From the NCBI RefSeq assembly GCF_030285365.1, contig NZ_JASVDS010000002.1, positions 992,001 to 1,056,000 on the forward strand: a DNA stretch of 64,000 bases, written 5' to 3'. This document shows positions 51,789 to 63,828 of this stretch, piece after piece (positions within the stretch are counted from its first letter, which is position 1; every line of letters begins with the position of its first letter). The notes beneath the pieces were generated by a model, which had not been told where the DNA came from, did no database searches, and saw only the letters and a program-made list of their open reading frames with translations. The translations under genes and the position numbers were made by a program. The stretch is from Roseateles subflavus. Lineage in GTDB: Bacteria > Pseudomonadota > Gammaproteobacteria > Burkholderiales > Burkholderiaceae_C.

Positions 51789-53186
51789 TCAGGCCAGGCG
51801 TGCCCGGTGGCGAACCACCTGGGCACGCACCTGGTCCGGTGCCGTGCCGCCCAGGATGTTGCGGGCATTGAGCGAGCCGCGCAGCGAGAGCACCTCGAAG
51901 ACGTCGGCCTCGATGCGCGCATCGAACGCCTGCAGCTCCTCCAGGCTCAGGGCCGAGAGGTCGCGGGCCTGCGTGATGGCAGTCTTGACCGCGTGGGCCA
52001 CGACTTCGTGCGCATCGCGGAAGGGCAGGCCCTTCTTGACGAGGTAGTCGGCGAGGTCCGTGGCCGTGGCGTAGCCGCGCATGGCGGCGCGCTCCATGGC
52101 CTCGGGCTTCACCGTGATGCCGGCGGCCATCTCGGCGAAGATGCGCAGGGTGTCCTTGAGCGTGTCGACGGTGTCGAACAGCGGCTCCTTGTCTTCCTGG
52201 TTGTCCTTGTTGTAGGCCAGGGGCTGGCCCTTCATCAGCGTGATCAGGCCCATCAGGTGGCCCACCACGCGGCCGCTCTTGCCGCGGGCCAGCTCGGGCA
52301 CGTCGGGGTTCTTCTTCTGCGGCATGATGGACGAGCCCGTGCAGAAGCGGTCGGCGAGGTCGATGAAGCCGAAGCTCTGGCTCATCCACAGGATCAGCTC
52401 CTCGGACAGGCGCGAGACGTGCACCATCACCAGCGCCGCGGCGGCACTGAACTCGATGGCGAAGTCGCGATCGGAGACGGCGTCCAGGCTGTTCTGGCAC
52501 ACGGCCTCCATGCCCAGCGTGCGGGCCACGCGCTCGCGGTCCAGCGGGTAGCTGGTGCCGGCCAGGGCGGCGGCGCCCAGGGGCAGGCGGTTCACGCGGC
52601 GGCGGACGTCGGCCATGCGCTCGGCGTCGCGGGCGAACATCTCCACATAGGCCAGCAGGTGGTGACCGAAGGCCACGGGCTGGGCGACCTGCAGGTGGGT
52701 GAAGCCCGGGAGGATGGTCTCGGCGTTCTTCTCCGCCACGTCGACCAGGGCCAGCTGCAGGGCGTTCAGCAGCACGGCGATCTCGTCGATCTCGCTGCGC
52801 AGCCACAGGCGCACGTCGGTGGCGACCTGGTCATTGCGGCTGCGGCCGGTGTGCAGGCGCTTGCCGGCCAGACCCACGAGTTCGGTCAGGCGGGCCTCGA
52901 TGTTGAGGTGCACGTCCTCGAGATCGAGCTTCCATTCGAAGCGGCCGGCCTCGATCTCCTCGCGGATCTGCGCCATGCCGCGCTGGATGGCGGCGTGGTC
53001 CTCGGCGCTGAGGATGCCCTGGGCGGCCAGCATCTCGGCATGGGCCAGGCTGCCCTCGATGTCCGCCTTCCAGAGCCGCTTGTCGAAGAAGACGCTGGCG
53101 GTGTAGCGCTTGACCAGCTCGCTCATCGGTTCGGAAAACAGCGCGGACCAGGCTTGGGACTTGTTGGCGAGTTGGTTGTCGGACAT
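51789..53186 (-). CDS. argH: Argininosuccinate lyase
   Basis: The final enzyme of arginine synthesis, splitting argininosuccinate to arginine and fumarate. The 465-aa length is typical. Motifs: [54 protein letters not shown], and the superfamily signature [12 protein letters not shown]. The ATG at 53186 gives [17 protein letters not shown]; longer in-frame reading to the right is only antisense to algZR. A TAGAAT box lies about 70 nt upstream. In Pseudomonas argH also lies next to algZR. Confidence 0.97.
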   Translation of the reverse strand: MSDNQLANKSQAWSALFSEPMSELVKRYTASVFFDKRLWKADIEGSLAHAEMLAAQGILSAEDHAAIQRGMAQIREEIEAGRFEWKLDLEDVHLNIEARLTELVGLAGKRLHTGRSRNDQVATDVRLWLRSEIDEIAVLLNALQLALVDVAEKNAETILPGFTHLQVAQPVAFGHHLLAYVEMFARDAERMADVRRRVNRLPLGAAALAGTSYPLDRERVARTLGMEAVCQNSLDAVSDRDFAIEFSAAAALVMVHVSRLSEELILWMSQSFGFIDLADRFCTGSSIMPQKKNPDVPELARGKSGRVVGHLMGLITLMKGQPLAYNKDNQEDKEPLFDTVDTLKDTLRIFAEMAAGITVKPEAMERAAMRGYATATDLADYLVKKGLPFRDAHEVVAHAVKTAITQARDLSALSLEELQAFDARIEADVFEVLSLRGSLNARNILGGTAPDQVRAQVVRHRARLA

Positions 53187-53240
53187 GGTTTGTTGCAAGG
53201 CGACGGGCGGGCTCCGGGCGAAGCGGCCCCTGGGCTGGGG

Positions 53241-53260
53241 GAGAATGGCCGTCGATTCTA
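53241..53260. promoter_or_regulatory. Close divergent -10 boxes for argH and algZ
   Basis: GAGAAT (53241-53246, plus) points to algZ and TAGAAT (53260-53255, minus) to argH; they lie only 8 bp apart, so the two promoters probably exclude each other. Confidence 0.4.
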
Positions 53261-53291
53261 AAGACTGCGATCCGCCCAGCCTTCGAAGCTC

Positions 53292-54377
53292 ATGAAGCAG
53301 CCGCCTCCGTCCTCGCTCGATCCCGGCACGACCCTGCTGCCGCCGGTGCTGCCGGCGTCGGCCCCCGCGGCCCTGCGGATCGAGGACGCCGCGCGGCGGG
53401 CGCAGCTCTTCGACGTCTGCCACATGGGCCTGGCCCTGCGCGCCGTGCTGGGCGTGCAGCTGGTGCTCTCGGCGGGCATCGCGCTGCAGGCGCCTGACGC
53501 TGAGCAGTGGCTGCTGCAGCTGGCGAGTGCGAGCTTCGTGTCGATGACGGCCGTGCTGGCCTGGCTGGTGCTCGTGTGCGCCGGCAAGCACCTGCTGGCG
53601 CGGCTGGGCAGTGCGGGCCAGTGGCTGGTGCTGGCGGGCCTCGGTGCCCTGTGCGCCACCGCCGCCTGGCGCCTGCTCAACGAGGCCTCGGGCGAATCCG
53701 GCAGCCTGTTCCGCTTCGGCGCCGTGGCCCTCACCGGCGCGGGCGTGGCGTCGGCGCTGTGGATGTGGCTGCACAGCCGCCAGCGCTGGCAGCGTCCCGC
53801 CGCGGCGCTGGCGCAGCTGGTGGAGCTGCAGTCGCGCATCCGGCCGCATTTCCTGTTCAACACGCTCAACTCCGCCATCGTGCTGGTGCAGCTGGACCCG
53901 CAGCGCGCCGAGAAGGTGCTGGAGGACCTCGCCGAGCTGTTCCGCGTGGCCCTCAGCGAGAACGGCGCCGCCGTGAGCCTGGCCGAGGAGATCGAGCTGG
54001 CGCGCCGCTACCTGGAGATCGAGCAGATCCGCTTCGGCGAGCGCCTGCGCGTGCACTGGCGGCTGGACCCCGAGGCCGATGGCGCCCGCGTGCCGCCGCT
54101 GCTGCTGCAACCGCTCGTGGAGAACGCCGTGCGGCATGGCGTCGAGCCCAATGACGACGGCGGCGAGATCGAGGTGCTGACGCGCCGCCGCGGCGGGCAG
54201 GTCGAGCTGCGGGTGAGCAACAGCGTCGGTCCCGGGCCCTCGCGTCCCGGGCACGGGCTGGCCCTGGACAACGTCCGCGAGCGCCTGCTGCTGATGCATG
54301 ATGTGGCCGCCCAGTTCGAGCTCCATGCCGAGCCCGGGCGCTATGTGGTGAAGATCCTGCTGCCCCTGCAATCCTGA
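53292..54377 (+). CDS. LytS/AlgZ-type sensor histidine kinase
   Basis: The 361-aa protein has four hydrophobic segments (about 40-165: [74 protein letters not shown]) and a LytS-type kinase module with the phospho-His in [20 protein letters not shown], followed by an ATPase domain ([20 protein letters not shown] and [18 protein letters not shown]). It is the AlgZ/FimS type. The response regulator follows after 12 bp. It is divergent from argH. Confidence 0.92.
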   Translation: MKQPPPSSLDPGTTLLPPVLPASAPAALRIEDAARRAQLFDVCHMGLALRAVLGVQLVLSAGIALQAPDAEQWLLQLASASFVSMTAVLAWLVLVCAGKHLLARLGSAGQWLVLAGLGALCATAAWRLLNEASGESGSLFRFGAVALTGAGVASALWMWLHSRQRWQRPAAALAQLVELQSRIRPHFLFNTLNSAIVLVQLDPQRAEKVLEDLAELFRVALSENGAAVSLAEEIELARRYLEIEQIRFGERLRVHWRLDPEADGARVPPLLLQPLVENAVRHGVEPNDDGGEIEVLTRRRGGQVELRVSNSVGPGPSRPGHGLALDNVRERLLLMHDVAAQFELHAEPGRYVVKILLPLQS

Positions 54378-54389
54378 CACTGCCCTGCG

Positions 54390-55202
54390 ATGACCTCGAC
54401 CGGTGACACGCCCCTGCGGACCCTGATCGTCGACGACGAGCCCCTGGCCCGACTGCGCCTGCGCGGCCTGCTGGAGGGCCTGCCCGGGCTGCCGGTGCGG
54501 GTGCTGGGCGAGGCGGGTTCCGCCGGGCAGGCGCTGTCCTGGCTGAAGGAGCATGTCTGCGATCTCGTCTTCCTCGACATCCAGATGCCGGGCCCCGACG
54601 GCCTGCAGCTGGCGCAGGCGCTGGAGGCCGTGCCGCATCGGCCCATCGTGGTCTTCGTGACGGCGCATGCCGAGCACGCGCTGCGGGCCTTCGAGATCGA
54701 GGCCCTGGACTACCTGACCAAGCCGGTGCGCCGCGAGCGGCTGCAGGCGGCGGTGGAGCGTGCACGGGGCCGCCTGCTGGAGCGCCATGCCGCCGCCACC
54801 TGGCAAAGCGCGCAGGCCGAGGCCGAGGCCCTGCCGGACGGCGAGTTCCTGACCATCACCGAGCGAGGCCGTCTGATCCGCGTGCCGCTGGCCGAGGTGC
54901 TGTATTTCAAGGCCGAGCTGAAGTACCTCACGGTGCGCACGGCCGGGCAGAGCCACCTGATGGAGGGCTCGCTCTCGGAGCTGGAGCAGCGCCTGGGCCC
55001 GCGCTTCCTGCGCATCCACCGCAATGCCCTGGTGGCGCGTCGGGCCCTGCGCGAGCTGGGGCGGCCGCCGGCCTCGCTGGCCCCGGATGCCGATGCCGAC
55101 GCCAGCGAGGGTTGGGCGGTGCGCGTGGCGCCGGTGGACGACTGGCTGTCGGTCTCGCGCCGGCAGGTGGCGGCCGTGCGCGAGGCCCTGGCCGCCGGCT
55201 GA
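54390..55202 (+). CDS. algR: LytTR response regulator, AlgR type
   Basis: The 270-aa protein has a receiver domain with D63 as the phosphorylation site ([14 protein letters not shown]), acid pocket VDDEPLA and the conserved Lys in [10 protein letters not shown], then a LytTR DNA-binding domain (about 150-265; [34 protein letters not shown]). In Pseudomonas AlgR controls alginate, twitching motility and c-di-GMP. It is paired with the upstream LytS-type kinase; its end converges on ppc. Confidence 0.9.
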   Translation: MTSTGDTPLRTLIVDDEPLARLRLRGLLEGLPGLPVRVLGEAGSAGQALSWLKEHVCDLVFLDIQMPGPDGLQLAQALEAVPHRPIVVFVTAHAEHALRAFEIEALDYLTKPVRRERLQAAVERARGRLLERHAAATWQSAQAEAEALPDGEFLTITERGRLIRVPLAEVLYFKAELKYLTVRTAGQSHLMEGSLSELEQRLGPRFLRIHRNALVARRALRELGRPPASLAPDADADASEGWAVRVAPVDDWLSVSRRQVAAVREALAAG

Positions 55203-55230
55203 GCGGCTCCCGCGGCCGGGGCGCCGCGCG

Positions 55231-58107
<2,877 letters not shown>

Positions 58108-58217
58108 GGCGGCTCGCGGGTTGGCGCCCCGGCAGCGAGGCCGGAACGCGGGGCTTGGGGGTCAGGAAGCGTAGCCCGGTTGCCTTGCTGGGCGCTGTTC
58201 AGCCCCATTTCAGCAAT

Positions 58218-58230
58218 GTAACCAAGTTAC
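58218..58230. promoter_or_regulatory. Inverted repeat in the ppc-hemC control region
   Basis: GTAAC-CAA-GTTAC, a perfect 5-bp inverted repeat in a short AT-rich island between ppc and hemC, near a candidate TACATT -10 of ppc. It could be an operator. Confidence 0.3.
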
Positions 58231-58291
58231 GTTCATTTGACTTTATCAGTTTCTTTGACCGCATCGTGGCGGGCGGACCACGGCGCTGCGC

Positions 58292-58297
58292 TAGCAT
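58292..58297 (+). promoter_or_regulatory. -10 box next to hemC start
   Basis: TAGCAT with 6 nt to the ATG at 58304 and 9 nt to a second ATG; predicted leaderless start. Confidence 0.4.
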
Positions 58298-58303
58298 CCC
58301 ACC

Positions 58304-59233
58304 ATGATGGAAAAGATAGTGATCGCGACGCGCGAAAGCAGGCTCGCCCTCTGGCAGGCCGAACACGTGAAGGCCTTGCTGGAGCAGCGCCTGGGGGCCA
58401 CCGTGGAACTCCTGGGCATGACCACCCGCGGTGACCAGATCCTGGACCGCACGCTGTCCAAGGTGGGTGGCAAGGGCCTGTTCGTCAAGGAGCTGGAGAC
58501 GGCCCTGGAGGAAGACCGTGCGCAGCTCGCGGTGCATTCGCTCAAGGACGTGCCCATGGACCTGCCCGAGGGCTTTGCGCTGGTGGCGATCCTCGAGCGC
58601 GAAGACCCCCGCGATGCCTTCGTGTCCGGCAAGTACGCGAACCTGGCCGAGCTGCCGCCGGGCGCGCTGGTCGGAACCTCCAGCCTGCGCCGCGTGGTGC
58701 AGCTGAAGAACCTGCGTCCCGACCTGCGCATCGAGCCCCTGCGCGGGAACCTCGACACGCGCCTGCGCAAGCTGGACGAGGGCGGCTACGACGCCATCGT
58801 GCTGGCGGCCGCGGGCCTGAAGCGCCTCGGCCTTGGCGAGCGCATCCGCTCGTGCTTCGCCCTGGACGAGATGATTCCCTGCGCCGGCCAGGGCGCGCTG
58901 GGCCTGGAGGTGCGCGCGGACGCCACCGCGCTGACCCAGGCCCTGTCCACCTTGACAGACGCTCCCACCTGGCTGGCCACGCAGGCCGAGCGCGCGGTCT
59001 CGCGCAGCCTCGGCGGCAGCTGTTCCATGCCGCTGGCGGCCCACGCCCGCTGGCAGGACGGTGTGCTGGTGCTGGATGTGGCCCTGGGCCATCCCGAGCA
59101 GCCCGAGCGCCCGCTGCTGAAGGCGCGCGTGCAGGGCCAGCCGGCCGATGAAGGCCGTGCGCGAGCGCTGGGCCTGCAGGCCGCCGAGGCCCTGCGAGTC
59201 CAGGGCGCCGAGGACTACCTCCGCTGTGCCTGA
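58304..59233 (+). CDS. hemC: Porphobilinogen deaminase (hydroxymethylbilane synthase)
   Basis: HemC joins four porphobilinogens into hydroxymethylbilane. The 309-aa protein shows [36 protein letters not shown], the [20 protein letters not shown] motif with the dipyrromethane-binding Cys240, and [14 protein letters not shown]. Two adjacent ATGs are possible starts (58304 or 58307). The hemD start (GTG) overlaps its stop by 8 nt, so hemC and hemD are coupled. Confidence 0.97.
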   Translation: MMEKIVIATRESRLALWQAEHVKALLEQRLGATVELLGMTTRGDQILDRTLSKVGGKGLFVKELETALEEDRAQLAVHSLKDVPMDLPEGFALVAILEREDPRDAFVSGKYANLAELPPGALVGTSSLRRVVQLKNLRPDLRIEPLRGNLDTRLRKLDEGGYDAIVLAAAGLKRLGLGERIRSCFALDEMIPCAGQGALGLEVRADATALTQALSTLTDAPTWLATQAERAVSRSLGGSCSMPLAAHARWQDGVLVLDVALGHPEQPERPLLKARVQGQPADEGRARALGLQAAEALRVQGAEDYLRCA

Positions 59234-60038
59234 TCCCGCCACGCCGGCGGGCGACGGGCCGGCAGGCCTGCCGCCGCCGCGGCGTCTCATCCTGACCCGG
59301 CCGCGCGCGCAGGCCCAGGAGTGGGTGCAACGCATGGCCCGCCTGGGCGTGCCCTGCGACGTCCTGCCGCTGCTGGACATCGCCCCGCTGGATCCGGCGC
59401 CTGCCCGCGAGGCCTGGCGGCGGCTGCCGGCGCAGTCGCTGCTGATGTTCGTCAGCCCCAACGCGGTCGAGCACTTTTTTGCGGCACGCCCTCCCGGCGT
59501 GCCCTGGCCGGCGGGCACGCTGGCCGCCACGGTCGGGCCCGGCAGCGCACAGGCCCTCCTGCAGCAGGGCGTGCCGGCCGCCCTCCTGCGACAGCCGCCG
59601 GCCGACGCGAGCAGCCTGGATTCCGAGCACTTGTGGCCCGTCCTGGCCTCGAATGACTGGCAGGGGCGCCAGGCGCTCATGGTGCGCGGTGATGGGGGCC
59701 GGGAATGGCTGGCCGATCGCCTCCGGGAGGCGGGCGCGATCGTGGACGCGATCAGCGTCTACCGGCGCGCCGCGCCGCAGCTCACACCGCCGGAGCGGGG
59801 CGTGCTCGACCGGGCCCTGGACGCGCCCCAGTCCCATGTCTGGCTCTTCAGCAGCGCCGAGGCCATCGACCACCTGCCCGCACTGGCCGGGCGCCCGGTG
59901 GACTGGTCCCGGGCCTGCGCCATCGCCACGCATGAGCGCATTGCGCAGCGCGCGCAGCAGCTGGGCGTCGGGCATGTGGTTTTGACGCGACCGGACGCCG
60001 ACGCTGTCGCCGCGGCCCTGCAGGGGCCTTGGGACTGA
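59226..60038 (+). CDS. hemD: Uroporphyrinogen-III synthase
   Basis: HemD closes and inverts ring D to form uroporphyrinogen III. The 270-aa protein has the usual loose conservation: [73 protein letters not shown] and VYRRAAPQL, with [18 protein letters not shown] in the second domain. The start is GTG at 59226, overlapping the hemC stop. It ends 20 bp before hemX, where a TACAAT box suggests an extra promoter. Confidence 0.93.
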   Translation: MPDPATPAGDGPAGLPPPRRLILTRPRAQAQEWVQRMARLGVPCDVLPLLDIAPLDPAPAREAWRRLPAQSLLMFVSPNAVEHFFAARPPGVPWPAGTLAATVGPGSAQALLQQGVPAALLRQPPADASSLDSEHLWPVLASNDWQGRQALMVRGDGGREWLADRLREAGAIVDAISVYRRAAPQLTPPERGVLDRALDAPQSHVWLFSSAEAIDHLPALAGRPVDWSRACAIATHERIAQRAQQLGVGHVVLTRPDADAVAAALQGPWD

Positions 60039-60042
60039 ACCC

Positions 60043-60048
60043 TACAAT
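60043..60048 (+). promoter_or_regulatory. -10 box next to hemX start
   Basis: TACAAT between hemD and hemX, 10 nt before the GTG start; it would allow hemXY to be made independently of hemCD. Confidence 0.45.
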
Positions 60049-60058
60049 CCGCGGCACT

Positions 60059-61231
60059 GTGAGCGAGCAAGACATCCCCCGCAGCGCCCCGGCTTCCGAG
60101 CCCGAGAGCGCCTCCGTGCTGCCCGAGAAAGTGCCGGCCCGTGCCGGCACGCCGGGTTCGCTGACCCTGGTCCTCATGTCGCTGGGCGTGCTGTCGCTCG
60201 GCGCGCTCGCGCTGGCGTGGCAGGGCCACAGCCGTGTCCGGCAGCTGGAGCAGGAGCTGGTGCGCCGCCAGGACCAGAGCCAGACGCAGGCCACGGACGC
60301 CCGCGTCATGGCCACCCGCGCCCAGGACGTTGCCCAGGAAACCGCCGCCAAGCTCACGCTGCTCGATGCGCGCCTCGCCGAAGTCGCCTTGCAGCGCGGG
60401 CAGCTCGAGGAGCTGATCCAGTCCATGTCCCGCTCTCGGGACGAGAACGTGCTGGGTGACATCGAGGCGTCGCTGCGCGTGGCCCTGCAGCAGACCAGCA
60501 TCACCGGGAGCGCGGAGCCCCTGGTGTCGGCGCTCAAGCAGGCGGACGAACGCCTGCAGCGCTACAAGCAGCCCCGCCTGGAGGGCGTGCGTCGTGCCGT
60601 CATCCGTGACCTCGACCGCGTGAAGGCGGTGAGCGTGGTCGACGTGGCCAGCCTGGGCATCAAGCTGGACGAGGTGGCGCGCCTGGCGGACGAGCTGCCG
60701 CTGCTGTCGGTGCCGGAGCGCGCCGCGATGGCCGAGGGCGAGCCCCGGCCGGAGATGCGCCCGGACATGCGCCCTGACGCGCGCCTCGATGCCAAGGCCC
60801 GCAAGACGAGCCCGGCACCGGCCAAGCCCGCCTCGGCCGCCGAAGGCTGGGATGCCTGGTGGGGCCTGGCGCAGGACCGCTGGAAGGACTTCAGCACCCA
60901 GGTCTGGCAGGAAACGAAATCGCTGGTCCGCGTGACGCGCATCAGTCATCCGGAAGCCGCGCTGATCACCCCCGAGCAGGGCTACTTCTTGCGGGAGAAC
61001 CTCAAGCTGCGCCTGCTCAACGCCCGTCTGGCGCTGCTGAGCCGCCAGTACGACACGGCACAGGCTGACTTGCGTGAGGTGCTGGCCCTGCTGGACCGCT
61101 ATTTCGACATGCGTTCACGCAAGGCGCAGTCCGCCGCCGAACTGTTGCGCCAGGTCCAGGGCCAGGCGCGCCAGGTGGCGGTGCCGCGTCCTGACGACAG
61201 CCTGGCGGCCCTGGCCGCGGCTGGGCGCTGA
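60059..61231 (+). CDS. hemX: HemX-type membrane protein
   Basis: The 390-aa protein has one N-terminal membrane segment (LTLVLMSLGVLSLGALALAW), a long coiled coil (about 60-130; VRQLEQELVRRQDQSQTQAT) and a C-terminal helical domain (YFLRENLKLRLLNARLALLS). This is the HemX family (uroporphyrinogen-III C-methyltransferase-like name, no methyltransferase domain). The start is GTG at 60059, immediately downstream of a TACAAT box. A small internal repeat (RPEMRPDMRPDARLD) marks the linker at about 235-250. The role in haem synthesis is structural or regulatory and not settled. Confidence 0.85.
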   Translation: MSEQDIPRSAPASEPESASVLPEKVPARAGTPGSLTLVLMSLGVLSLGALALAWQGHSRVRQLEQELVRRQDQSQTQATDARVMATRAQDVAQETAAKLTLLDARLAEVALQRGQLEELIQSMSRSRDENVLGDIEASLRVALQQTSITGSAEPLVSALKQADERLQRYKQPRLEGVRRAVIRDLDRVKAVSVVDVASLGIKLDEVARLADELPLLSVPERAAMAEGEPRPEMRPDMRPDARLDAKARKTSPAPAKPASAAEGWDAWWGLAQDRWKDFSTQVWQETKSLVRVTRISHPEAALITPEQGYFLRENLKLRLLNARLALLSRQYDTAQADLREVLALLDRYFDMRSRKAQSAAELLRQVQGQARQVAVPRPDDSLAALAAAGR

Positions 61232-61243
61232 GGGAGGCGGGTC

Positions 61244-62491
61244 ATGCGCATCGTGATCTGGCTCGTGCTGGTGTTTGCCGCCGCGGTGGTGGCGGCCCTG
61301 ACGCTCGGCAGCAATGACGGCCTGGCGAGCTTCTACTGGAATGGCTGGCGGCTGGATGTCTCGCTGAACCTGTTCCTGCTCGCGCTGGTGGCCGGGTGTT
61401 TCGCGTTGGTGACGCTGATCCAGACGCTCAATTCGCTCGTGTCCCTGCCGAGGCGGGCCCGCGAGTGGCGGATGTCTCAGCGGGAGCGCAGCGCCCAGCT
61501 CGCGCTGCGCGAGGCGCTGGCCGAGTTCTTCGGCGCCCGCTACGGCCGCGCCCAGAAGGCGGTGCAGCGGGCCTTGAGCATTCAGTCGCAGACGCCCGAC
61601 CTCGCGCAGGACCACGCCTTCATGGCGCTGAGCCACCTGCTGGCGGCCCAAAGCGCGCATCGCCTGCAGGACAAACGTCGCCGGGACGAGCAGCTCCAGC
61701 TGGCGCTGCAGTTCGCGCAGCAGTCGTCGCAGGCCAAGGCCCAGGAAGAGGGCGCCCGGCTGCTGGCGGCCGAATGGGCCCTGGACGACCGTGACGCGAC
61801 ACGTGCCGCGCAGATCCTCGCGGAGCTGACGCCGGGCGTCGCGCGGCGCACGCAGGCGCTGCGGCTCAAGATGCAGGCGGCCCGCCTGGCGCGCCAGCCG
61901 CTGGAGGCCCTGCGCACCGCGCGCATGCTTGCCAAGCATCAGGGCTTCTCCAAGGCGGCGGCCCAGGGGCTGCTGCGCTCGCTGGCTGTCGAGGCGCTGG
62001 AGGCGGCGCGGGATGTCGATCAGCTGCGCACGGCCTGGCAGCAGCTGGATGCGGCGGACCGGCGCGACGTCTTCGTGGCCGCCCGTGCCGCGCAATGTGC
62101 CGCGGGCCTGGGCGCCCCGGACGACGGCCGCGGCTGGCTGCGCCCGTCCTGGGACGACTACGCCGACCTGCCGGCCGACGAGCGTGCAGCGCTGGCAGAG
62201 TCCCTGGTGCAGTGCCTCCCGGGCCTGGGCCAGGACTGGCTGCAGCGCCTGGAAGGTCTTCTGCAGCGCCATGCCCGCGATCCCGGGCTGGCCTACGCCC
62301 TCGGTCATGCCCTGGCGGAGCGTCAGCTGTGGGGCAAGGCCCGCCTCATGCTGGAGCAGGCCGCCGAGGACCGGCAGCTGGGTGTGGCGGCACGCCGCAA
62401 GTGCTGGCTGAAGCTGGCGGACCTGGCCGAGCACGACGGCGACGCCGAGCGCCGCGCTCGCTGCTTCGAGGCCGCCGCGACGCTGGCCTGA
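61244..62491 (+). CDS. hemY: HemY family TPR membrane protein
   Basis: The 415-aa protein has two N-terminal membrane segments (IVIWLVLVFAAAVVAALTL and LNLFLLALVAGCFALVTLIQ), the HemY N-terminal motif SLPRRAREWRMSQRERSAQL, and TPR-like helices for the rest (AFMALSHLLAAQSAHRLQDK, GLAYALGHALAERQLWGKAR). It is the proteobacterial HemY (not protoporphyrinogen oxidase), thought to act late in haem synthesis. The ATG at 61244 has GGAGG 7 nt upstream. It ends the hemCDXY series. Confidence 0.92.
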   Translation: MRIVIWLVLVFAAAVVAALTLGSNDGLASFYWNGWRLDVSLNLFLLALVAGCFALVTLIQTLNSLVSLPRRAREWRMSQRERSAQLALREALAEFFGARYGRAQKAVQRALSIQSQTPDLAQDHAFMALSHLLAAQSAHRLQDKRRRDEQLQLALQFAQQSSQAKAQEEGARLLAAEWALDDRDATRAAQILAELTPGVARRTQALRLKMQAARLARQPLEALRTARMLAKHQGFSKAAAQGLLRSLAVEALEAARDVDQLRTAWQQLDAADRRDVFVAARAAQCAAGLGAPDDGRGWLRPSWDDYADLPADERAALAESLVQCLPGLGQDWLQRLEGLLQRHARDPGLAYALGHALAERQLWGKARLMLEQAAEDRQLGVAARRKCWLKLADLAEHDGDAERRARCFEAAATLA

Positions 62492-62683
62492 TCGACCTCG
62501 GGCGCCGCCCGGCGCTCCTGCCTCGCCGCGCGTCTGGCATCGGCGTGACCGAGTGCTGGCTGCATGCCGGCCCGTCCTACCTTCGGGATTCCGTGCGCCG
62601 GGTGGGCGGGGGCAGGGCGCCGGGTGCGGATGGTCTCCGGCCGATGGCGGTCCGGGGTCAGAGGAGAAAAATGTCGAACATAC

Positions 62684-62713
62684 TTGCGCAGCTGGAAAAA
62701 CCCATGCTATAGT
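62684..62713 (+). promoter_or_regulatory. Promoter of tRNA-Arg copy 1
   Basis: TTGCGC (62684-62689), an 18-nt spacer and TATAGT (62708-62713), 11 nt before the tRNA. Confidence 0.6.
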
Positions 62714-62724
62714 TCAAGGCTTCG

Positions 62725-62801
62725 GCGGCTGTAGCTCAGTTGGATAGAGTACTTGGCTACGAACCAAGGGGTCGTGGGTTCGAATCCTGCCAGCCGCGCC
62801 A
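62725..62801 (+). tRNA. tRNA-Arg(ACG), copy 1
   Basis: A 77-nt cloverleaf: acceptor GCGGCTG / CAGCCGC, D-arm GCTCAGTTGGATAGAGT, anticodon stem CTTGG / CCAAG with loop CTACGAA, giving anticodon ACG (62759-62761), T-arm GTGGGTTCGAATCCTGC, discriminator G and encoded CCA. Arginine tRNA that reads CGU/CGC/CGA after A-to-I editing. The tRNA at 62982 is identical. Confidence 0.96.
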
Positions 62802-62823
62802 AAATTCAAATGCAAGTCCTCAG

Positions 62824-62844
62824 GCAGCTGCTTTATCCAGCTGC
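62824..62844 (+). other. Hairpin between the tRNA-Arg copies
   Basis: GCAGCTG / CAGCTGC 7-bp stem with a 7-nt loop, no T-run; possible weak terminator or processing signal. Confidence 0.4.
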
Positions 62845-62937
62845 TGTCCTGGGATCAGCAAGATAGTTGATTTGAGGTGTGCGTCTTGATATTGAAAAGT
62901 ATCGAGACAATCCGAAAAAATAAATGTGAGCCTTGGC

Positions 62938-62967
62938 TTGCGATTCAATCGAAAATCGCGCTATAAT
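62938..62967 (+). promoter_or_regulatory. Promoter of tRNA-Arg copy 2
   Basis: TTGCGA (62938-62943), an 18-nt spacer and a perfect TATAAT (62962-62967), 14 nt before the tRNA. The second copy has the better -10. Confidence 0.75.
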
Positions 62968-62981
62968 CTAAGGCTTACTAA

Positions 62982-63058
62982 GCGGCTGTAGCTCAGTTGG
63001 ATAGAGTACTTGGCTACGAACCAAGGGGTCGTGGGTTCGAATCCTGCCAGCCGCGCCA
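62982..63058 (+). tRNA. tRNA-Arg(ACG), copy 2
   Basis: Identical in sequence over 77 nt to copy 1, which starts 257 bp upstream. It has its own strong promoter and is followed by an intrinsic terminator. Only the tRNA and traces of promoter are shared; the spacer between them is unrelated. Confidence 0.96.
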
Positions 63059-63073
63059 AAACAAGAAGAAATG

Positions 63074-63105
63074 AAAAGGTCTGTGAGAAATCACAGGCCT
63101 TTTTT
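63074..63105 (+). terminator. Terminator of tRNA-Arg copy 2
   Basis: AAAGGTCTGTGA (63075-63086), GAAA loop, TCACAGGCCTTT, with six T. One G-U pair. It can also work for the convergent Imm21 gene, since the minus strand has a T-rich tract. Confidence 0.85.
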
Positions 63106-63198
63106 GTTTTGGGCCCCGGATGCTCGAGAGGGGTCGGGACGCCTCGAGATTCGTCAGGCTACGTCAGCGGTCCCTCAGGCCGCTTGGCTTTCTGATCC

Positions 63199-63252
63199 GA
63201 CTTACTCGACTTACTCGACTTACTTGACTTACTCGGCATATCCGACTTACTC
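63199..63252. repeat. 9-bp tandem repeat reaching into the Imm21 gene end
   Basis: Copies of GACTTACTC at 63199, 63208, 63217 (one change), 63226 and 63244, with one decayed unit between the last two. The last copy contains the Imm21 stop codon (63247-63249, TAA on the minus strand). Period 9 keeps the frame, so changes in copy number near the stop could extend or keep the C-terminus. Confidence 0.7.
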
Positions 63253-63828
63253 CGCTTGCCTGGCTGAACGCAGGGCATGAAGCCGGAGCCAGAAGCCCTG
63301 GATATGGACCTCGGCCGACACGACCTCGTACACGGCGGGTGGCACGGCGATGGTCAGGGTCGGGTAGTACCAGTCCGGGCCCGCATCGGCCGCGGCGCAC
63401 AGCAGAAAGCGGCCGCCGGAGTTAGGCAGGACGAGGCCGGTCGGCAGGAACTCGTCCGGCGCGACGGACGCCACAGCGCTCCGCAAGGTCGGGCCATCAT
63501 GCCGGGCGTCCGGCCACGTCATGGGCACCACGAGCACACCGCCACAGAAGCCGTCGTGGGGCACCCAGGTGCTCATTGGAACCTCATCGCCCAGCACGAG
63601 CGCCGCACCGGCGCTGGTGTGCACCAGACCGGCGAGTCCCGCGACATCACAAGCGGCGTCGTAGTCCGAGGCGGGTGCCGACGGATCTCCCGACCATCGG
63701 AACGAGGTGCTGCCCCGCCGTGGGTCACGGGATGCCTGGGTGCCAGACCATGCGCTGCAGGCCTTGGCAGGCAGCAGCACATGCGGACCGCCGTCGCAGC
63801 TCACCCAGGACAGCGGGTCCGTGGTCAT
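63247..63828 (-). CDS. Imm21-type immunity protein
   Basis: The 193-aa protein matches the Imm21 family of polymorphic-toxin immunity proteins in my reading: LSWVSCDGGPHVLLPAKACS, SDYDAACDVAGLAGLV, GAALVLGDEVPMSTWVPHDG, and GVLVVPMTWPD. There is no signal peptide, so it is cytoplasmic, as expected for protection from an incoming toxin. The ATG at 63828 has GGGAGG 7 nt upstream. The same frame stays open to the right edge of the window, so a longer product or a fusion cannot be excluded. A toxin gene would be expected just upstream, beyond the edge. Its product family is inferred from memory and should be checked. Confidence 0.7.
   Translation of the reverse strand: MTTDPLSWVSCDGGPHVLLPAKACSAWSGTQASRDPRRGSTSFRWSGDPSAPASDYDAACDVAGLAGLVHTSAGAALVLGDEVPMSTWVPHDGFCGGVLVVPMTWPDARHDGPTLRSAVASVAPDEFLPTGLVLPNSGGRFLLCAAADAGPDWYYPTLTIAVPPAVYEVVSAEVHIQGFWLRLHALRSARQAE

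Noticed and set aside
53187-55019. In-frame N-terminal extension of argH across algZR
   Set aside because: The extension is antisense to algZ and algR; ArgH homology starts at the ATG at 53186 and the total length then matches the family.
63071-63280. 69-codon frame with TYS repeats after the tRNA genes
   Set aside because: It starts inside the tRNA terminator, is made of the 9-bp repeat, and has no ribosome site.
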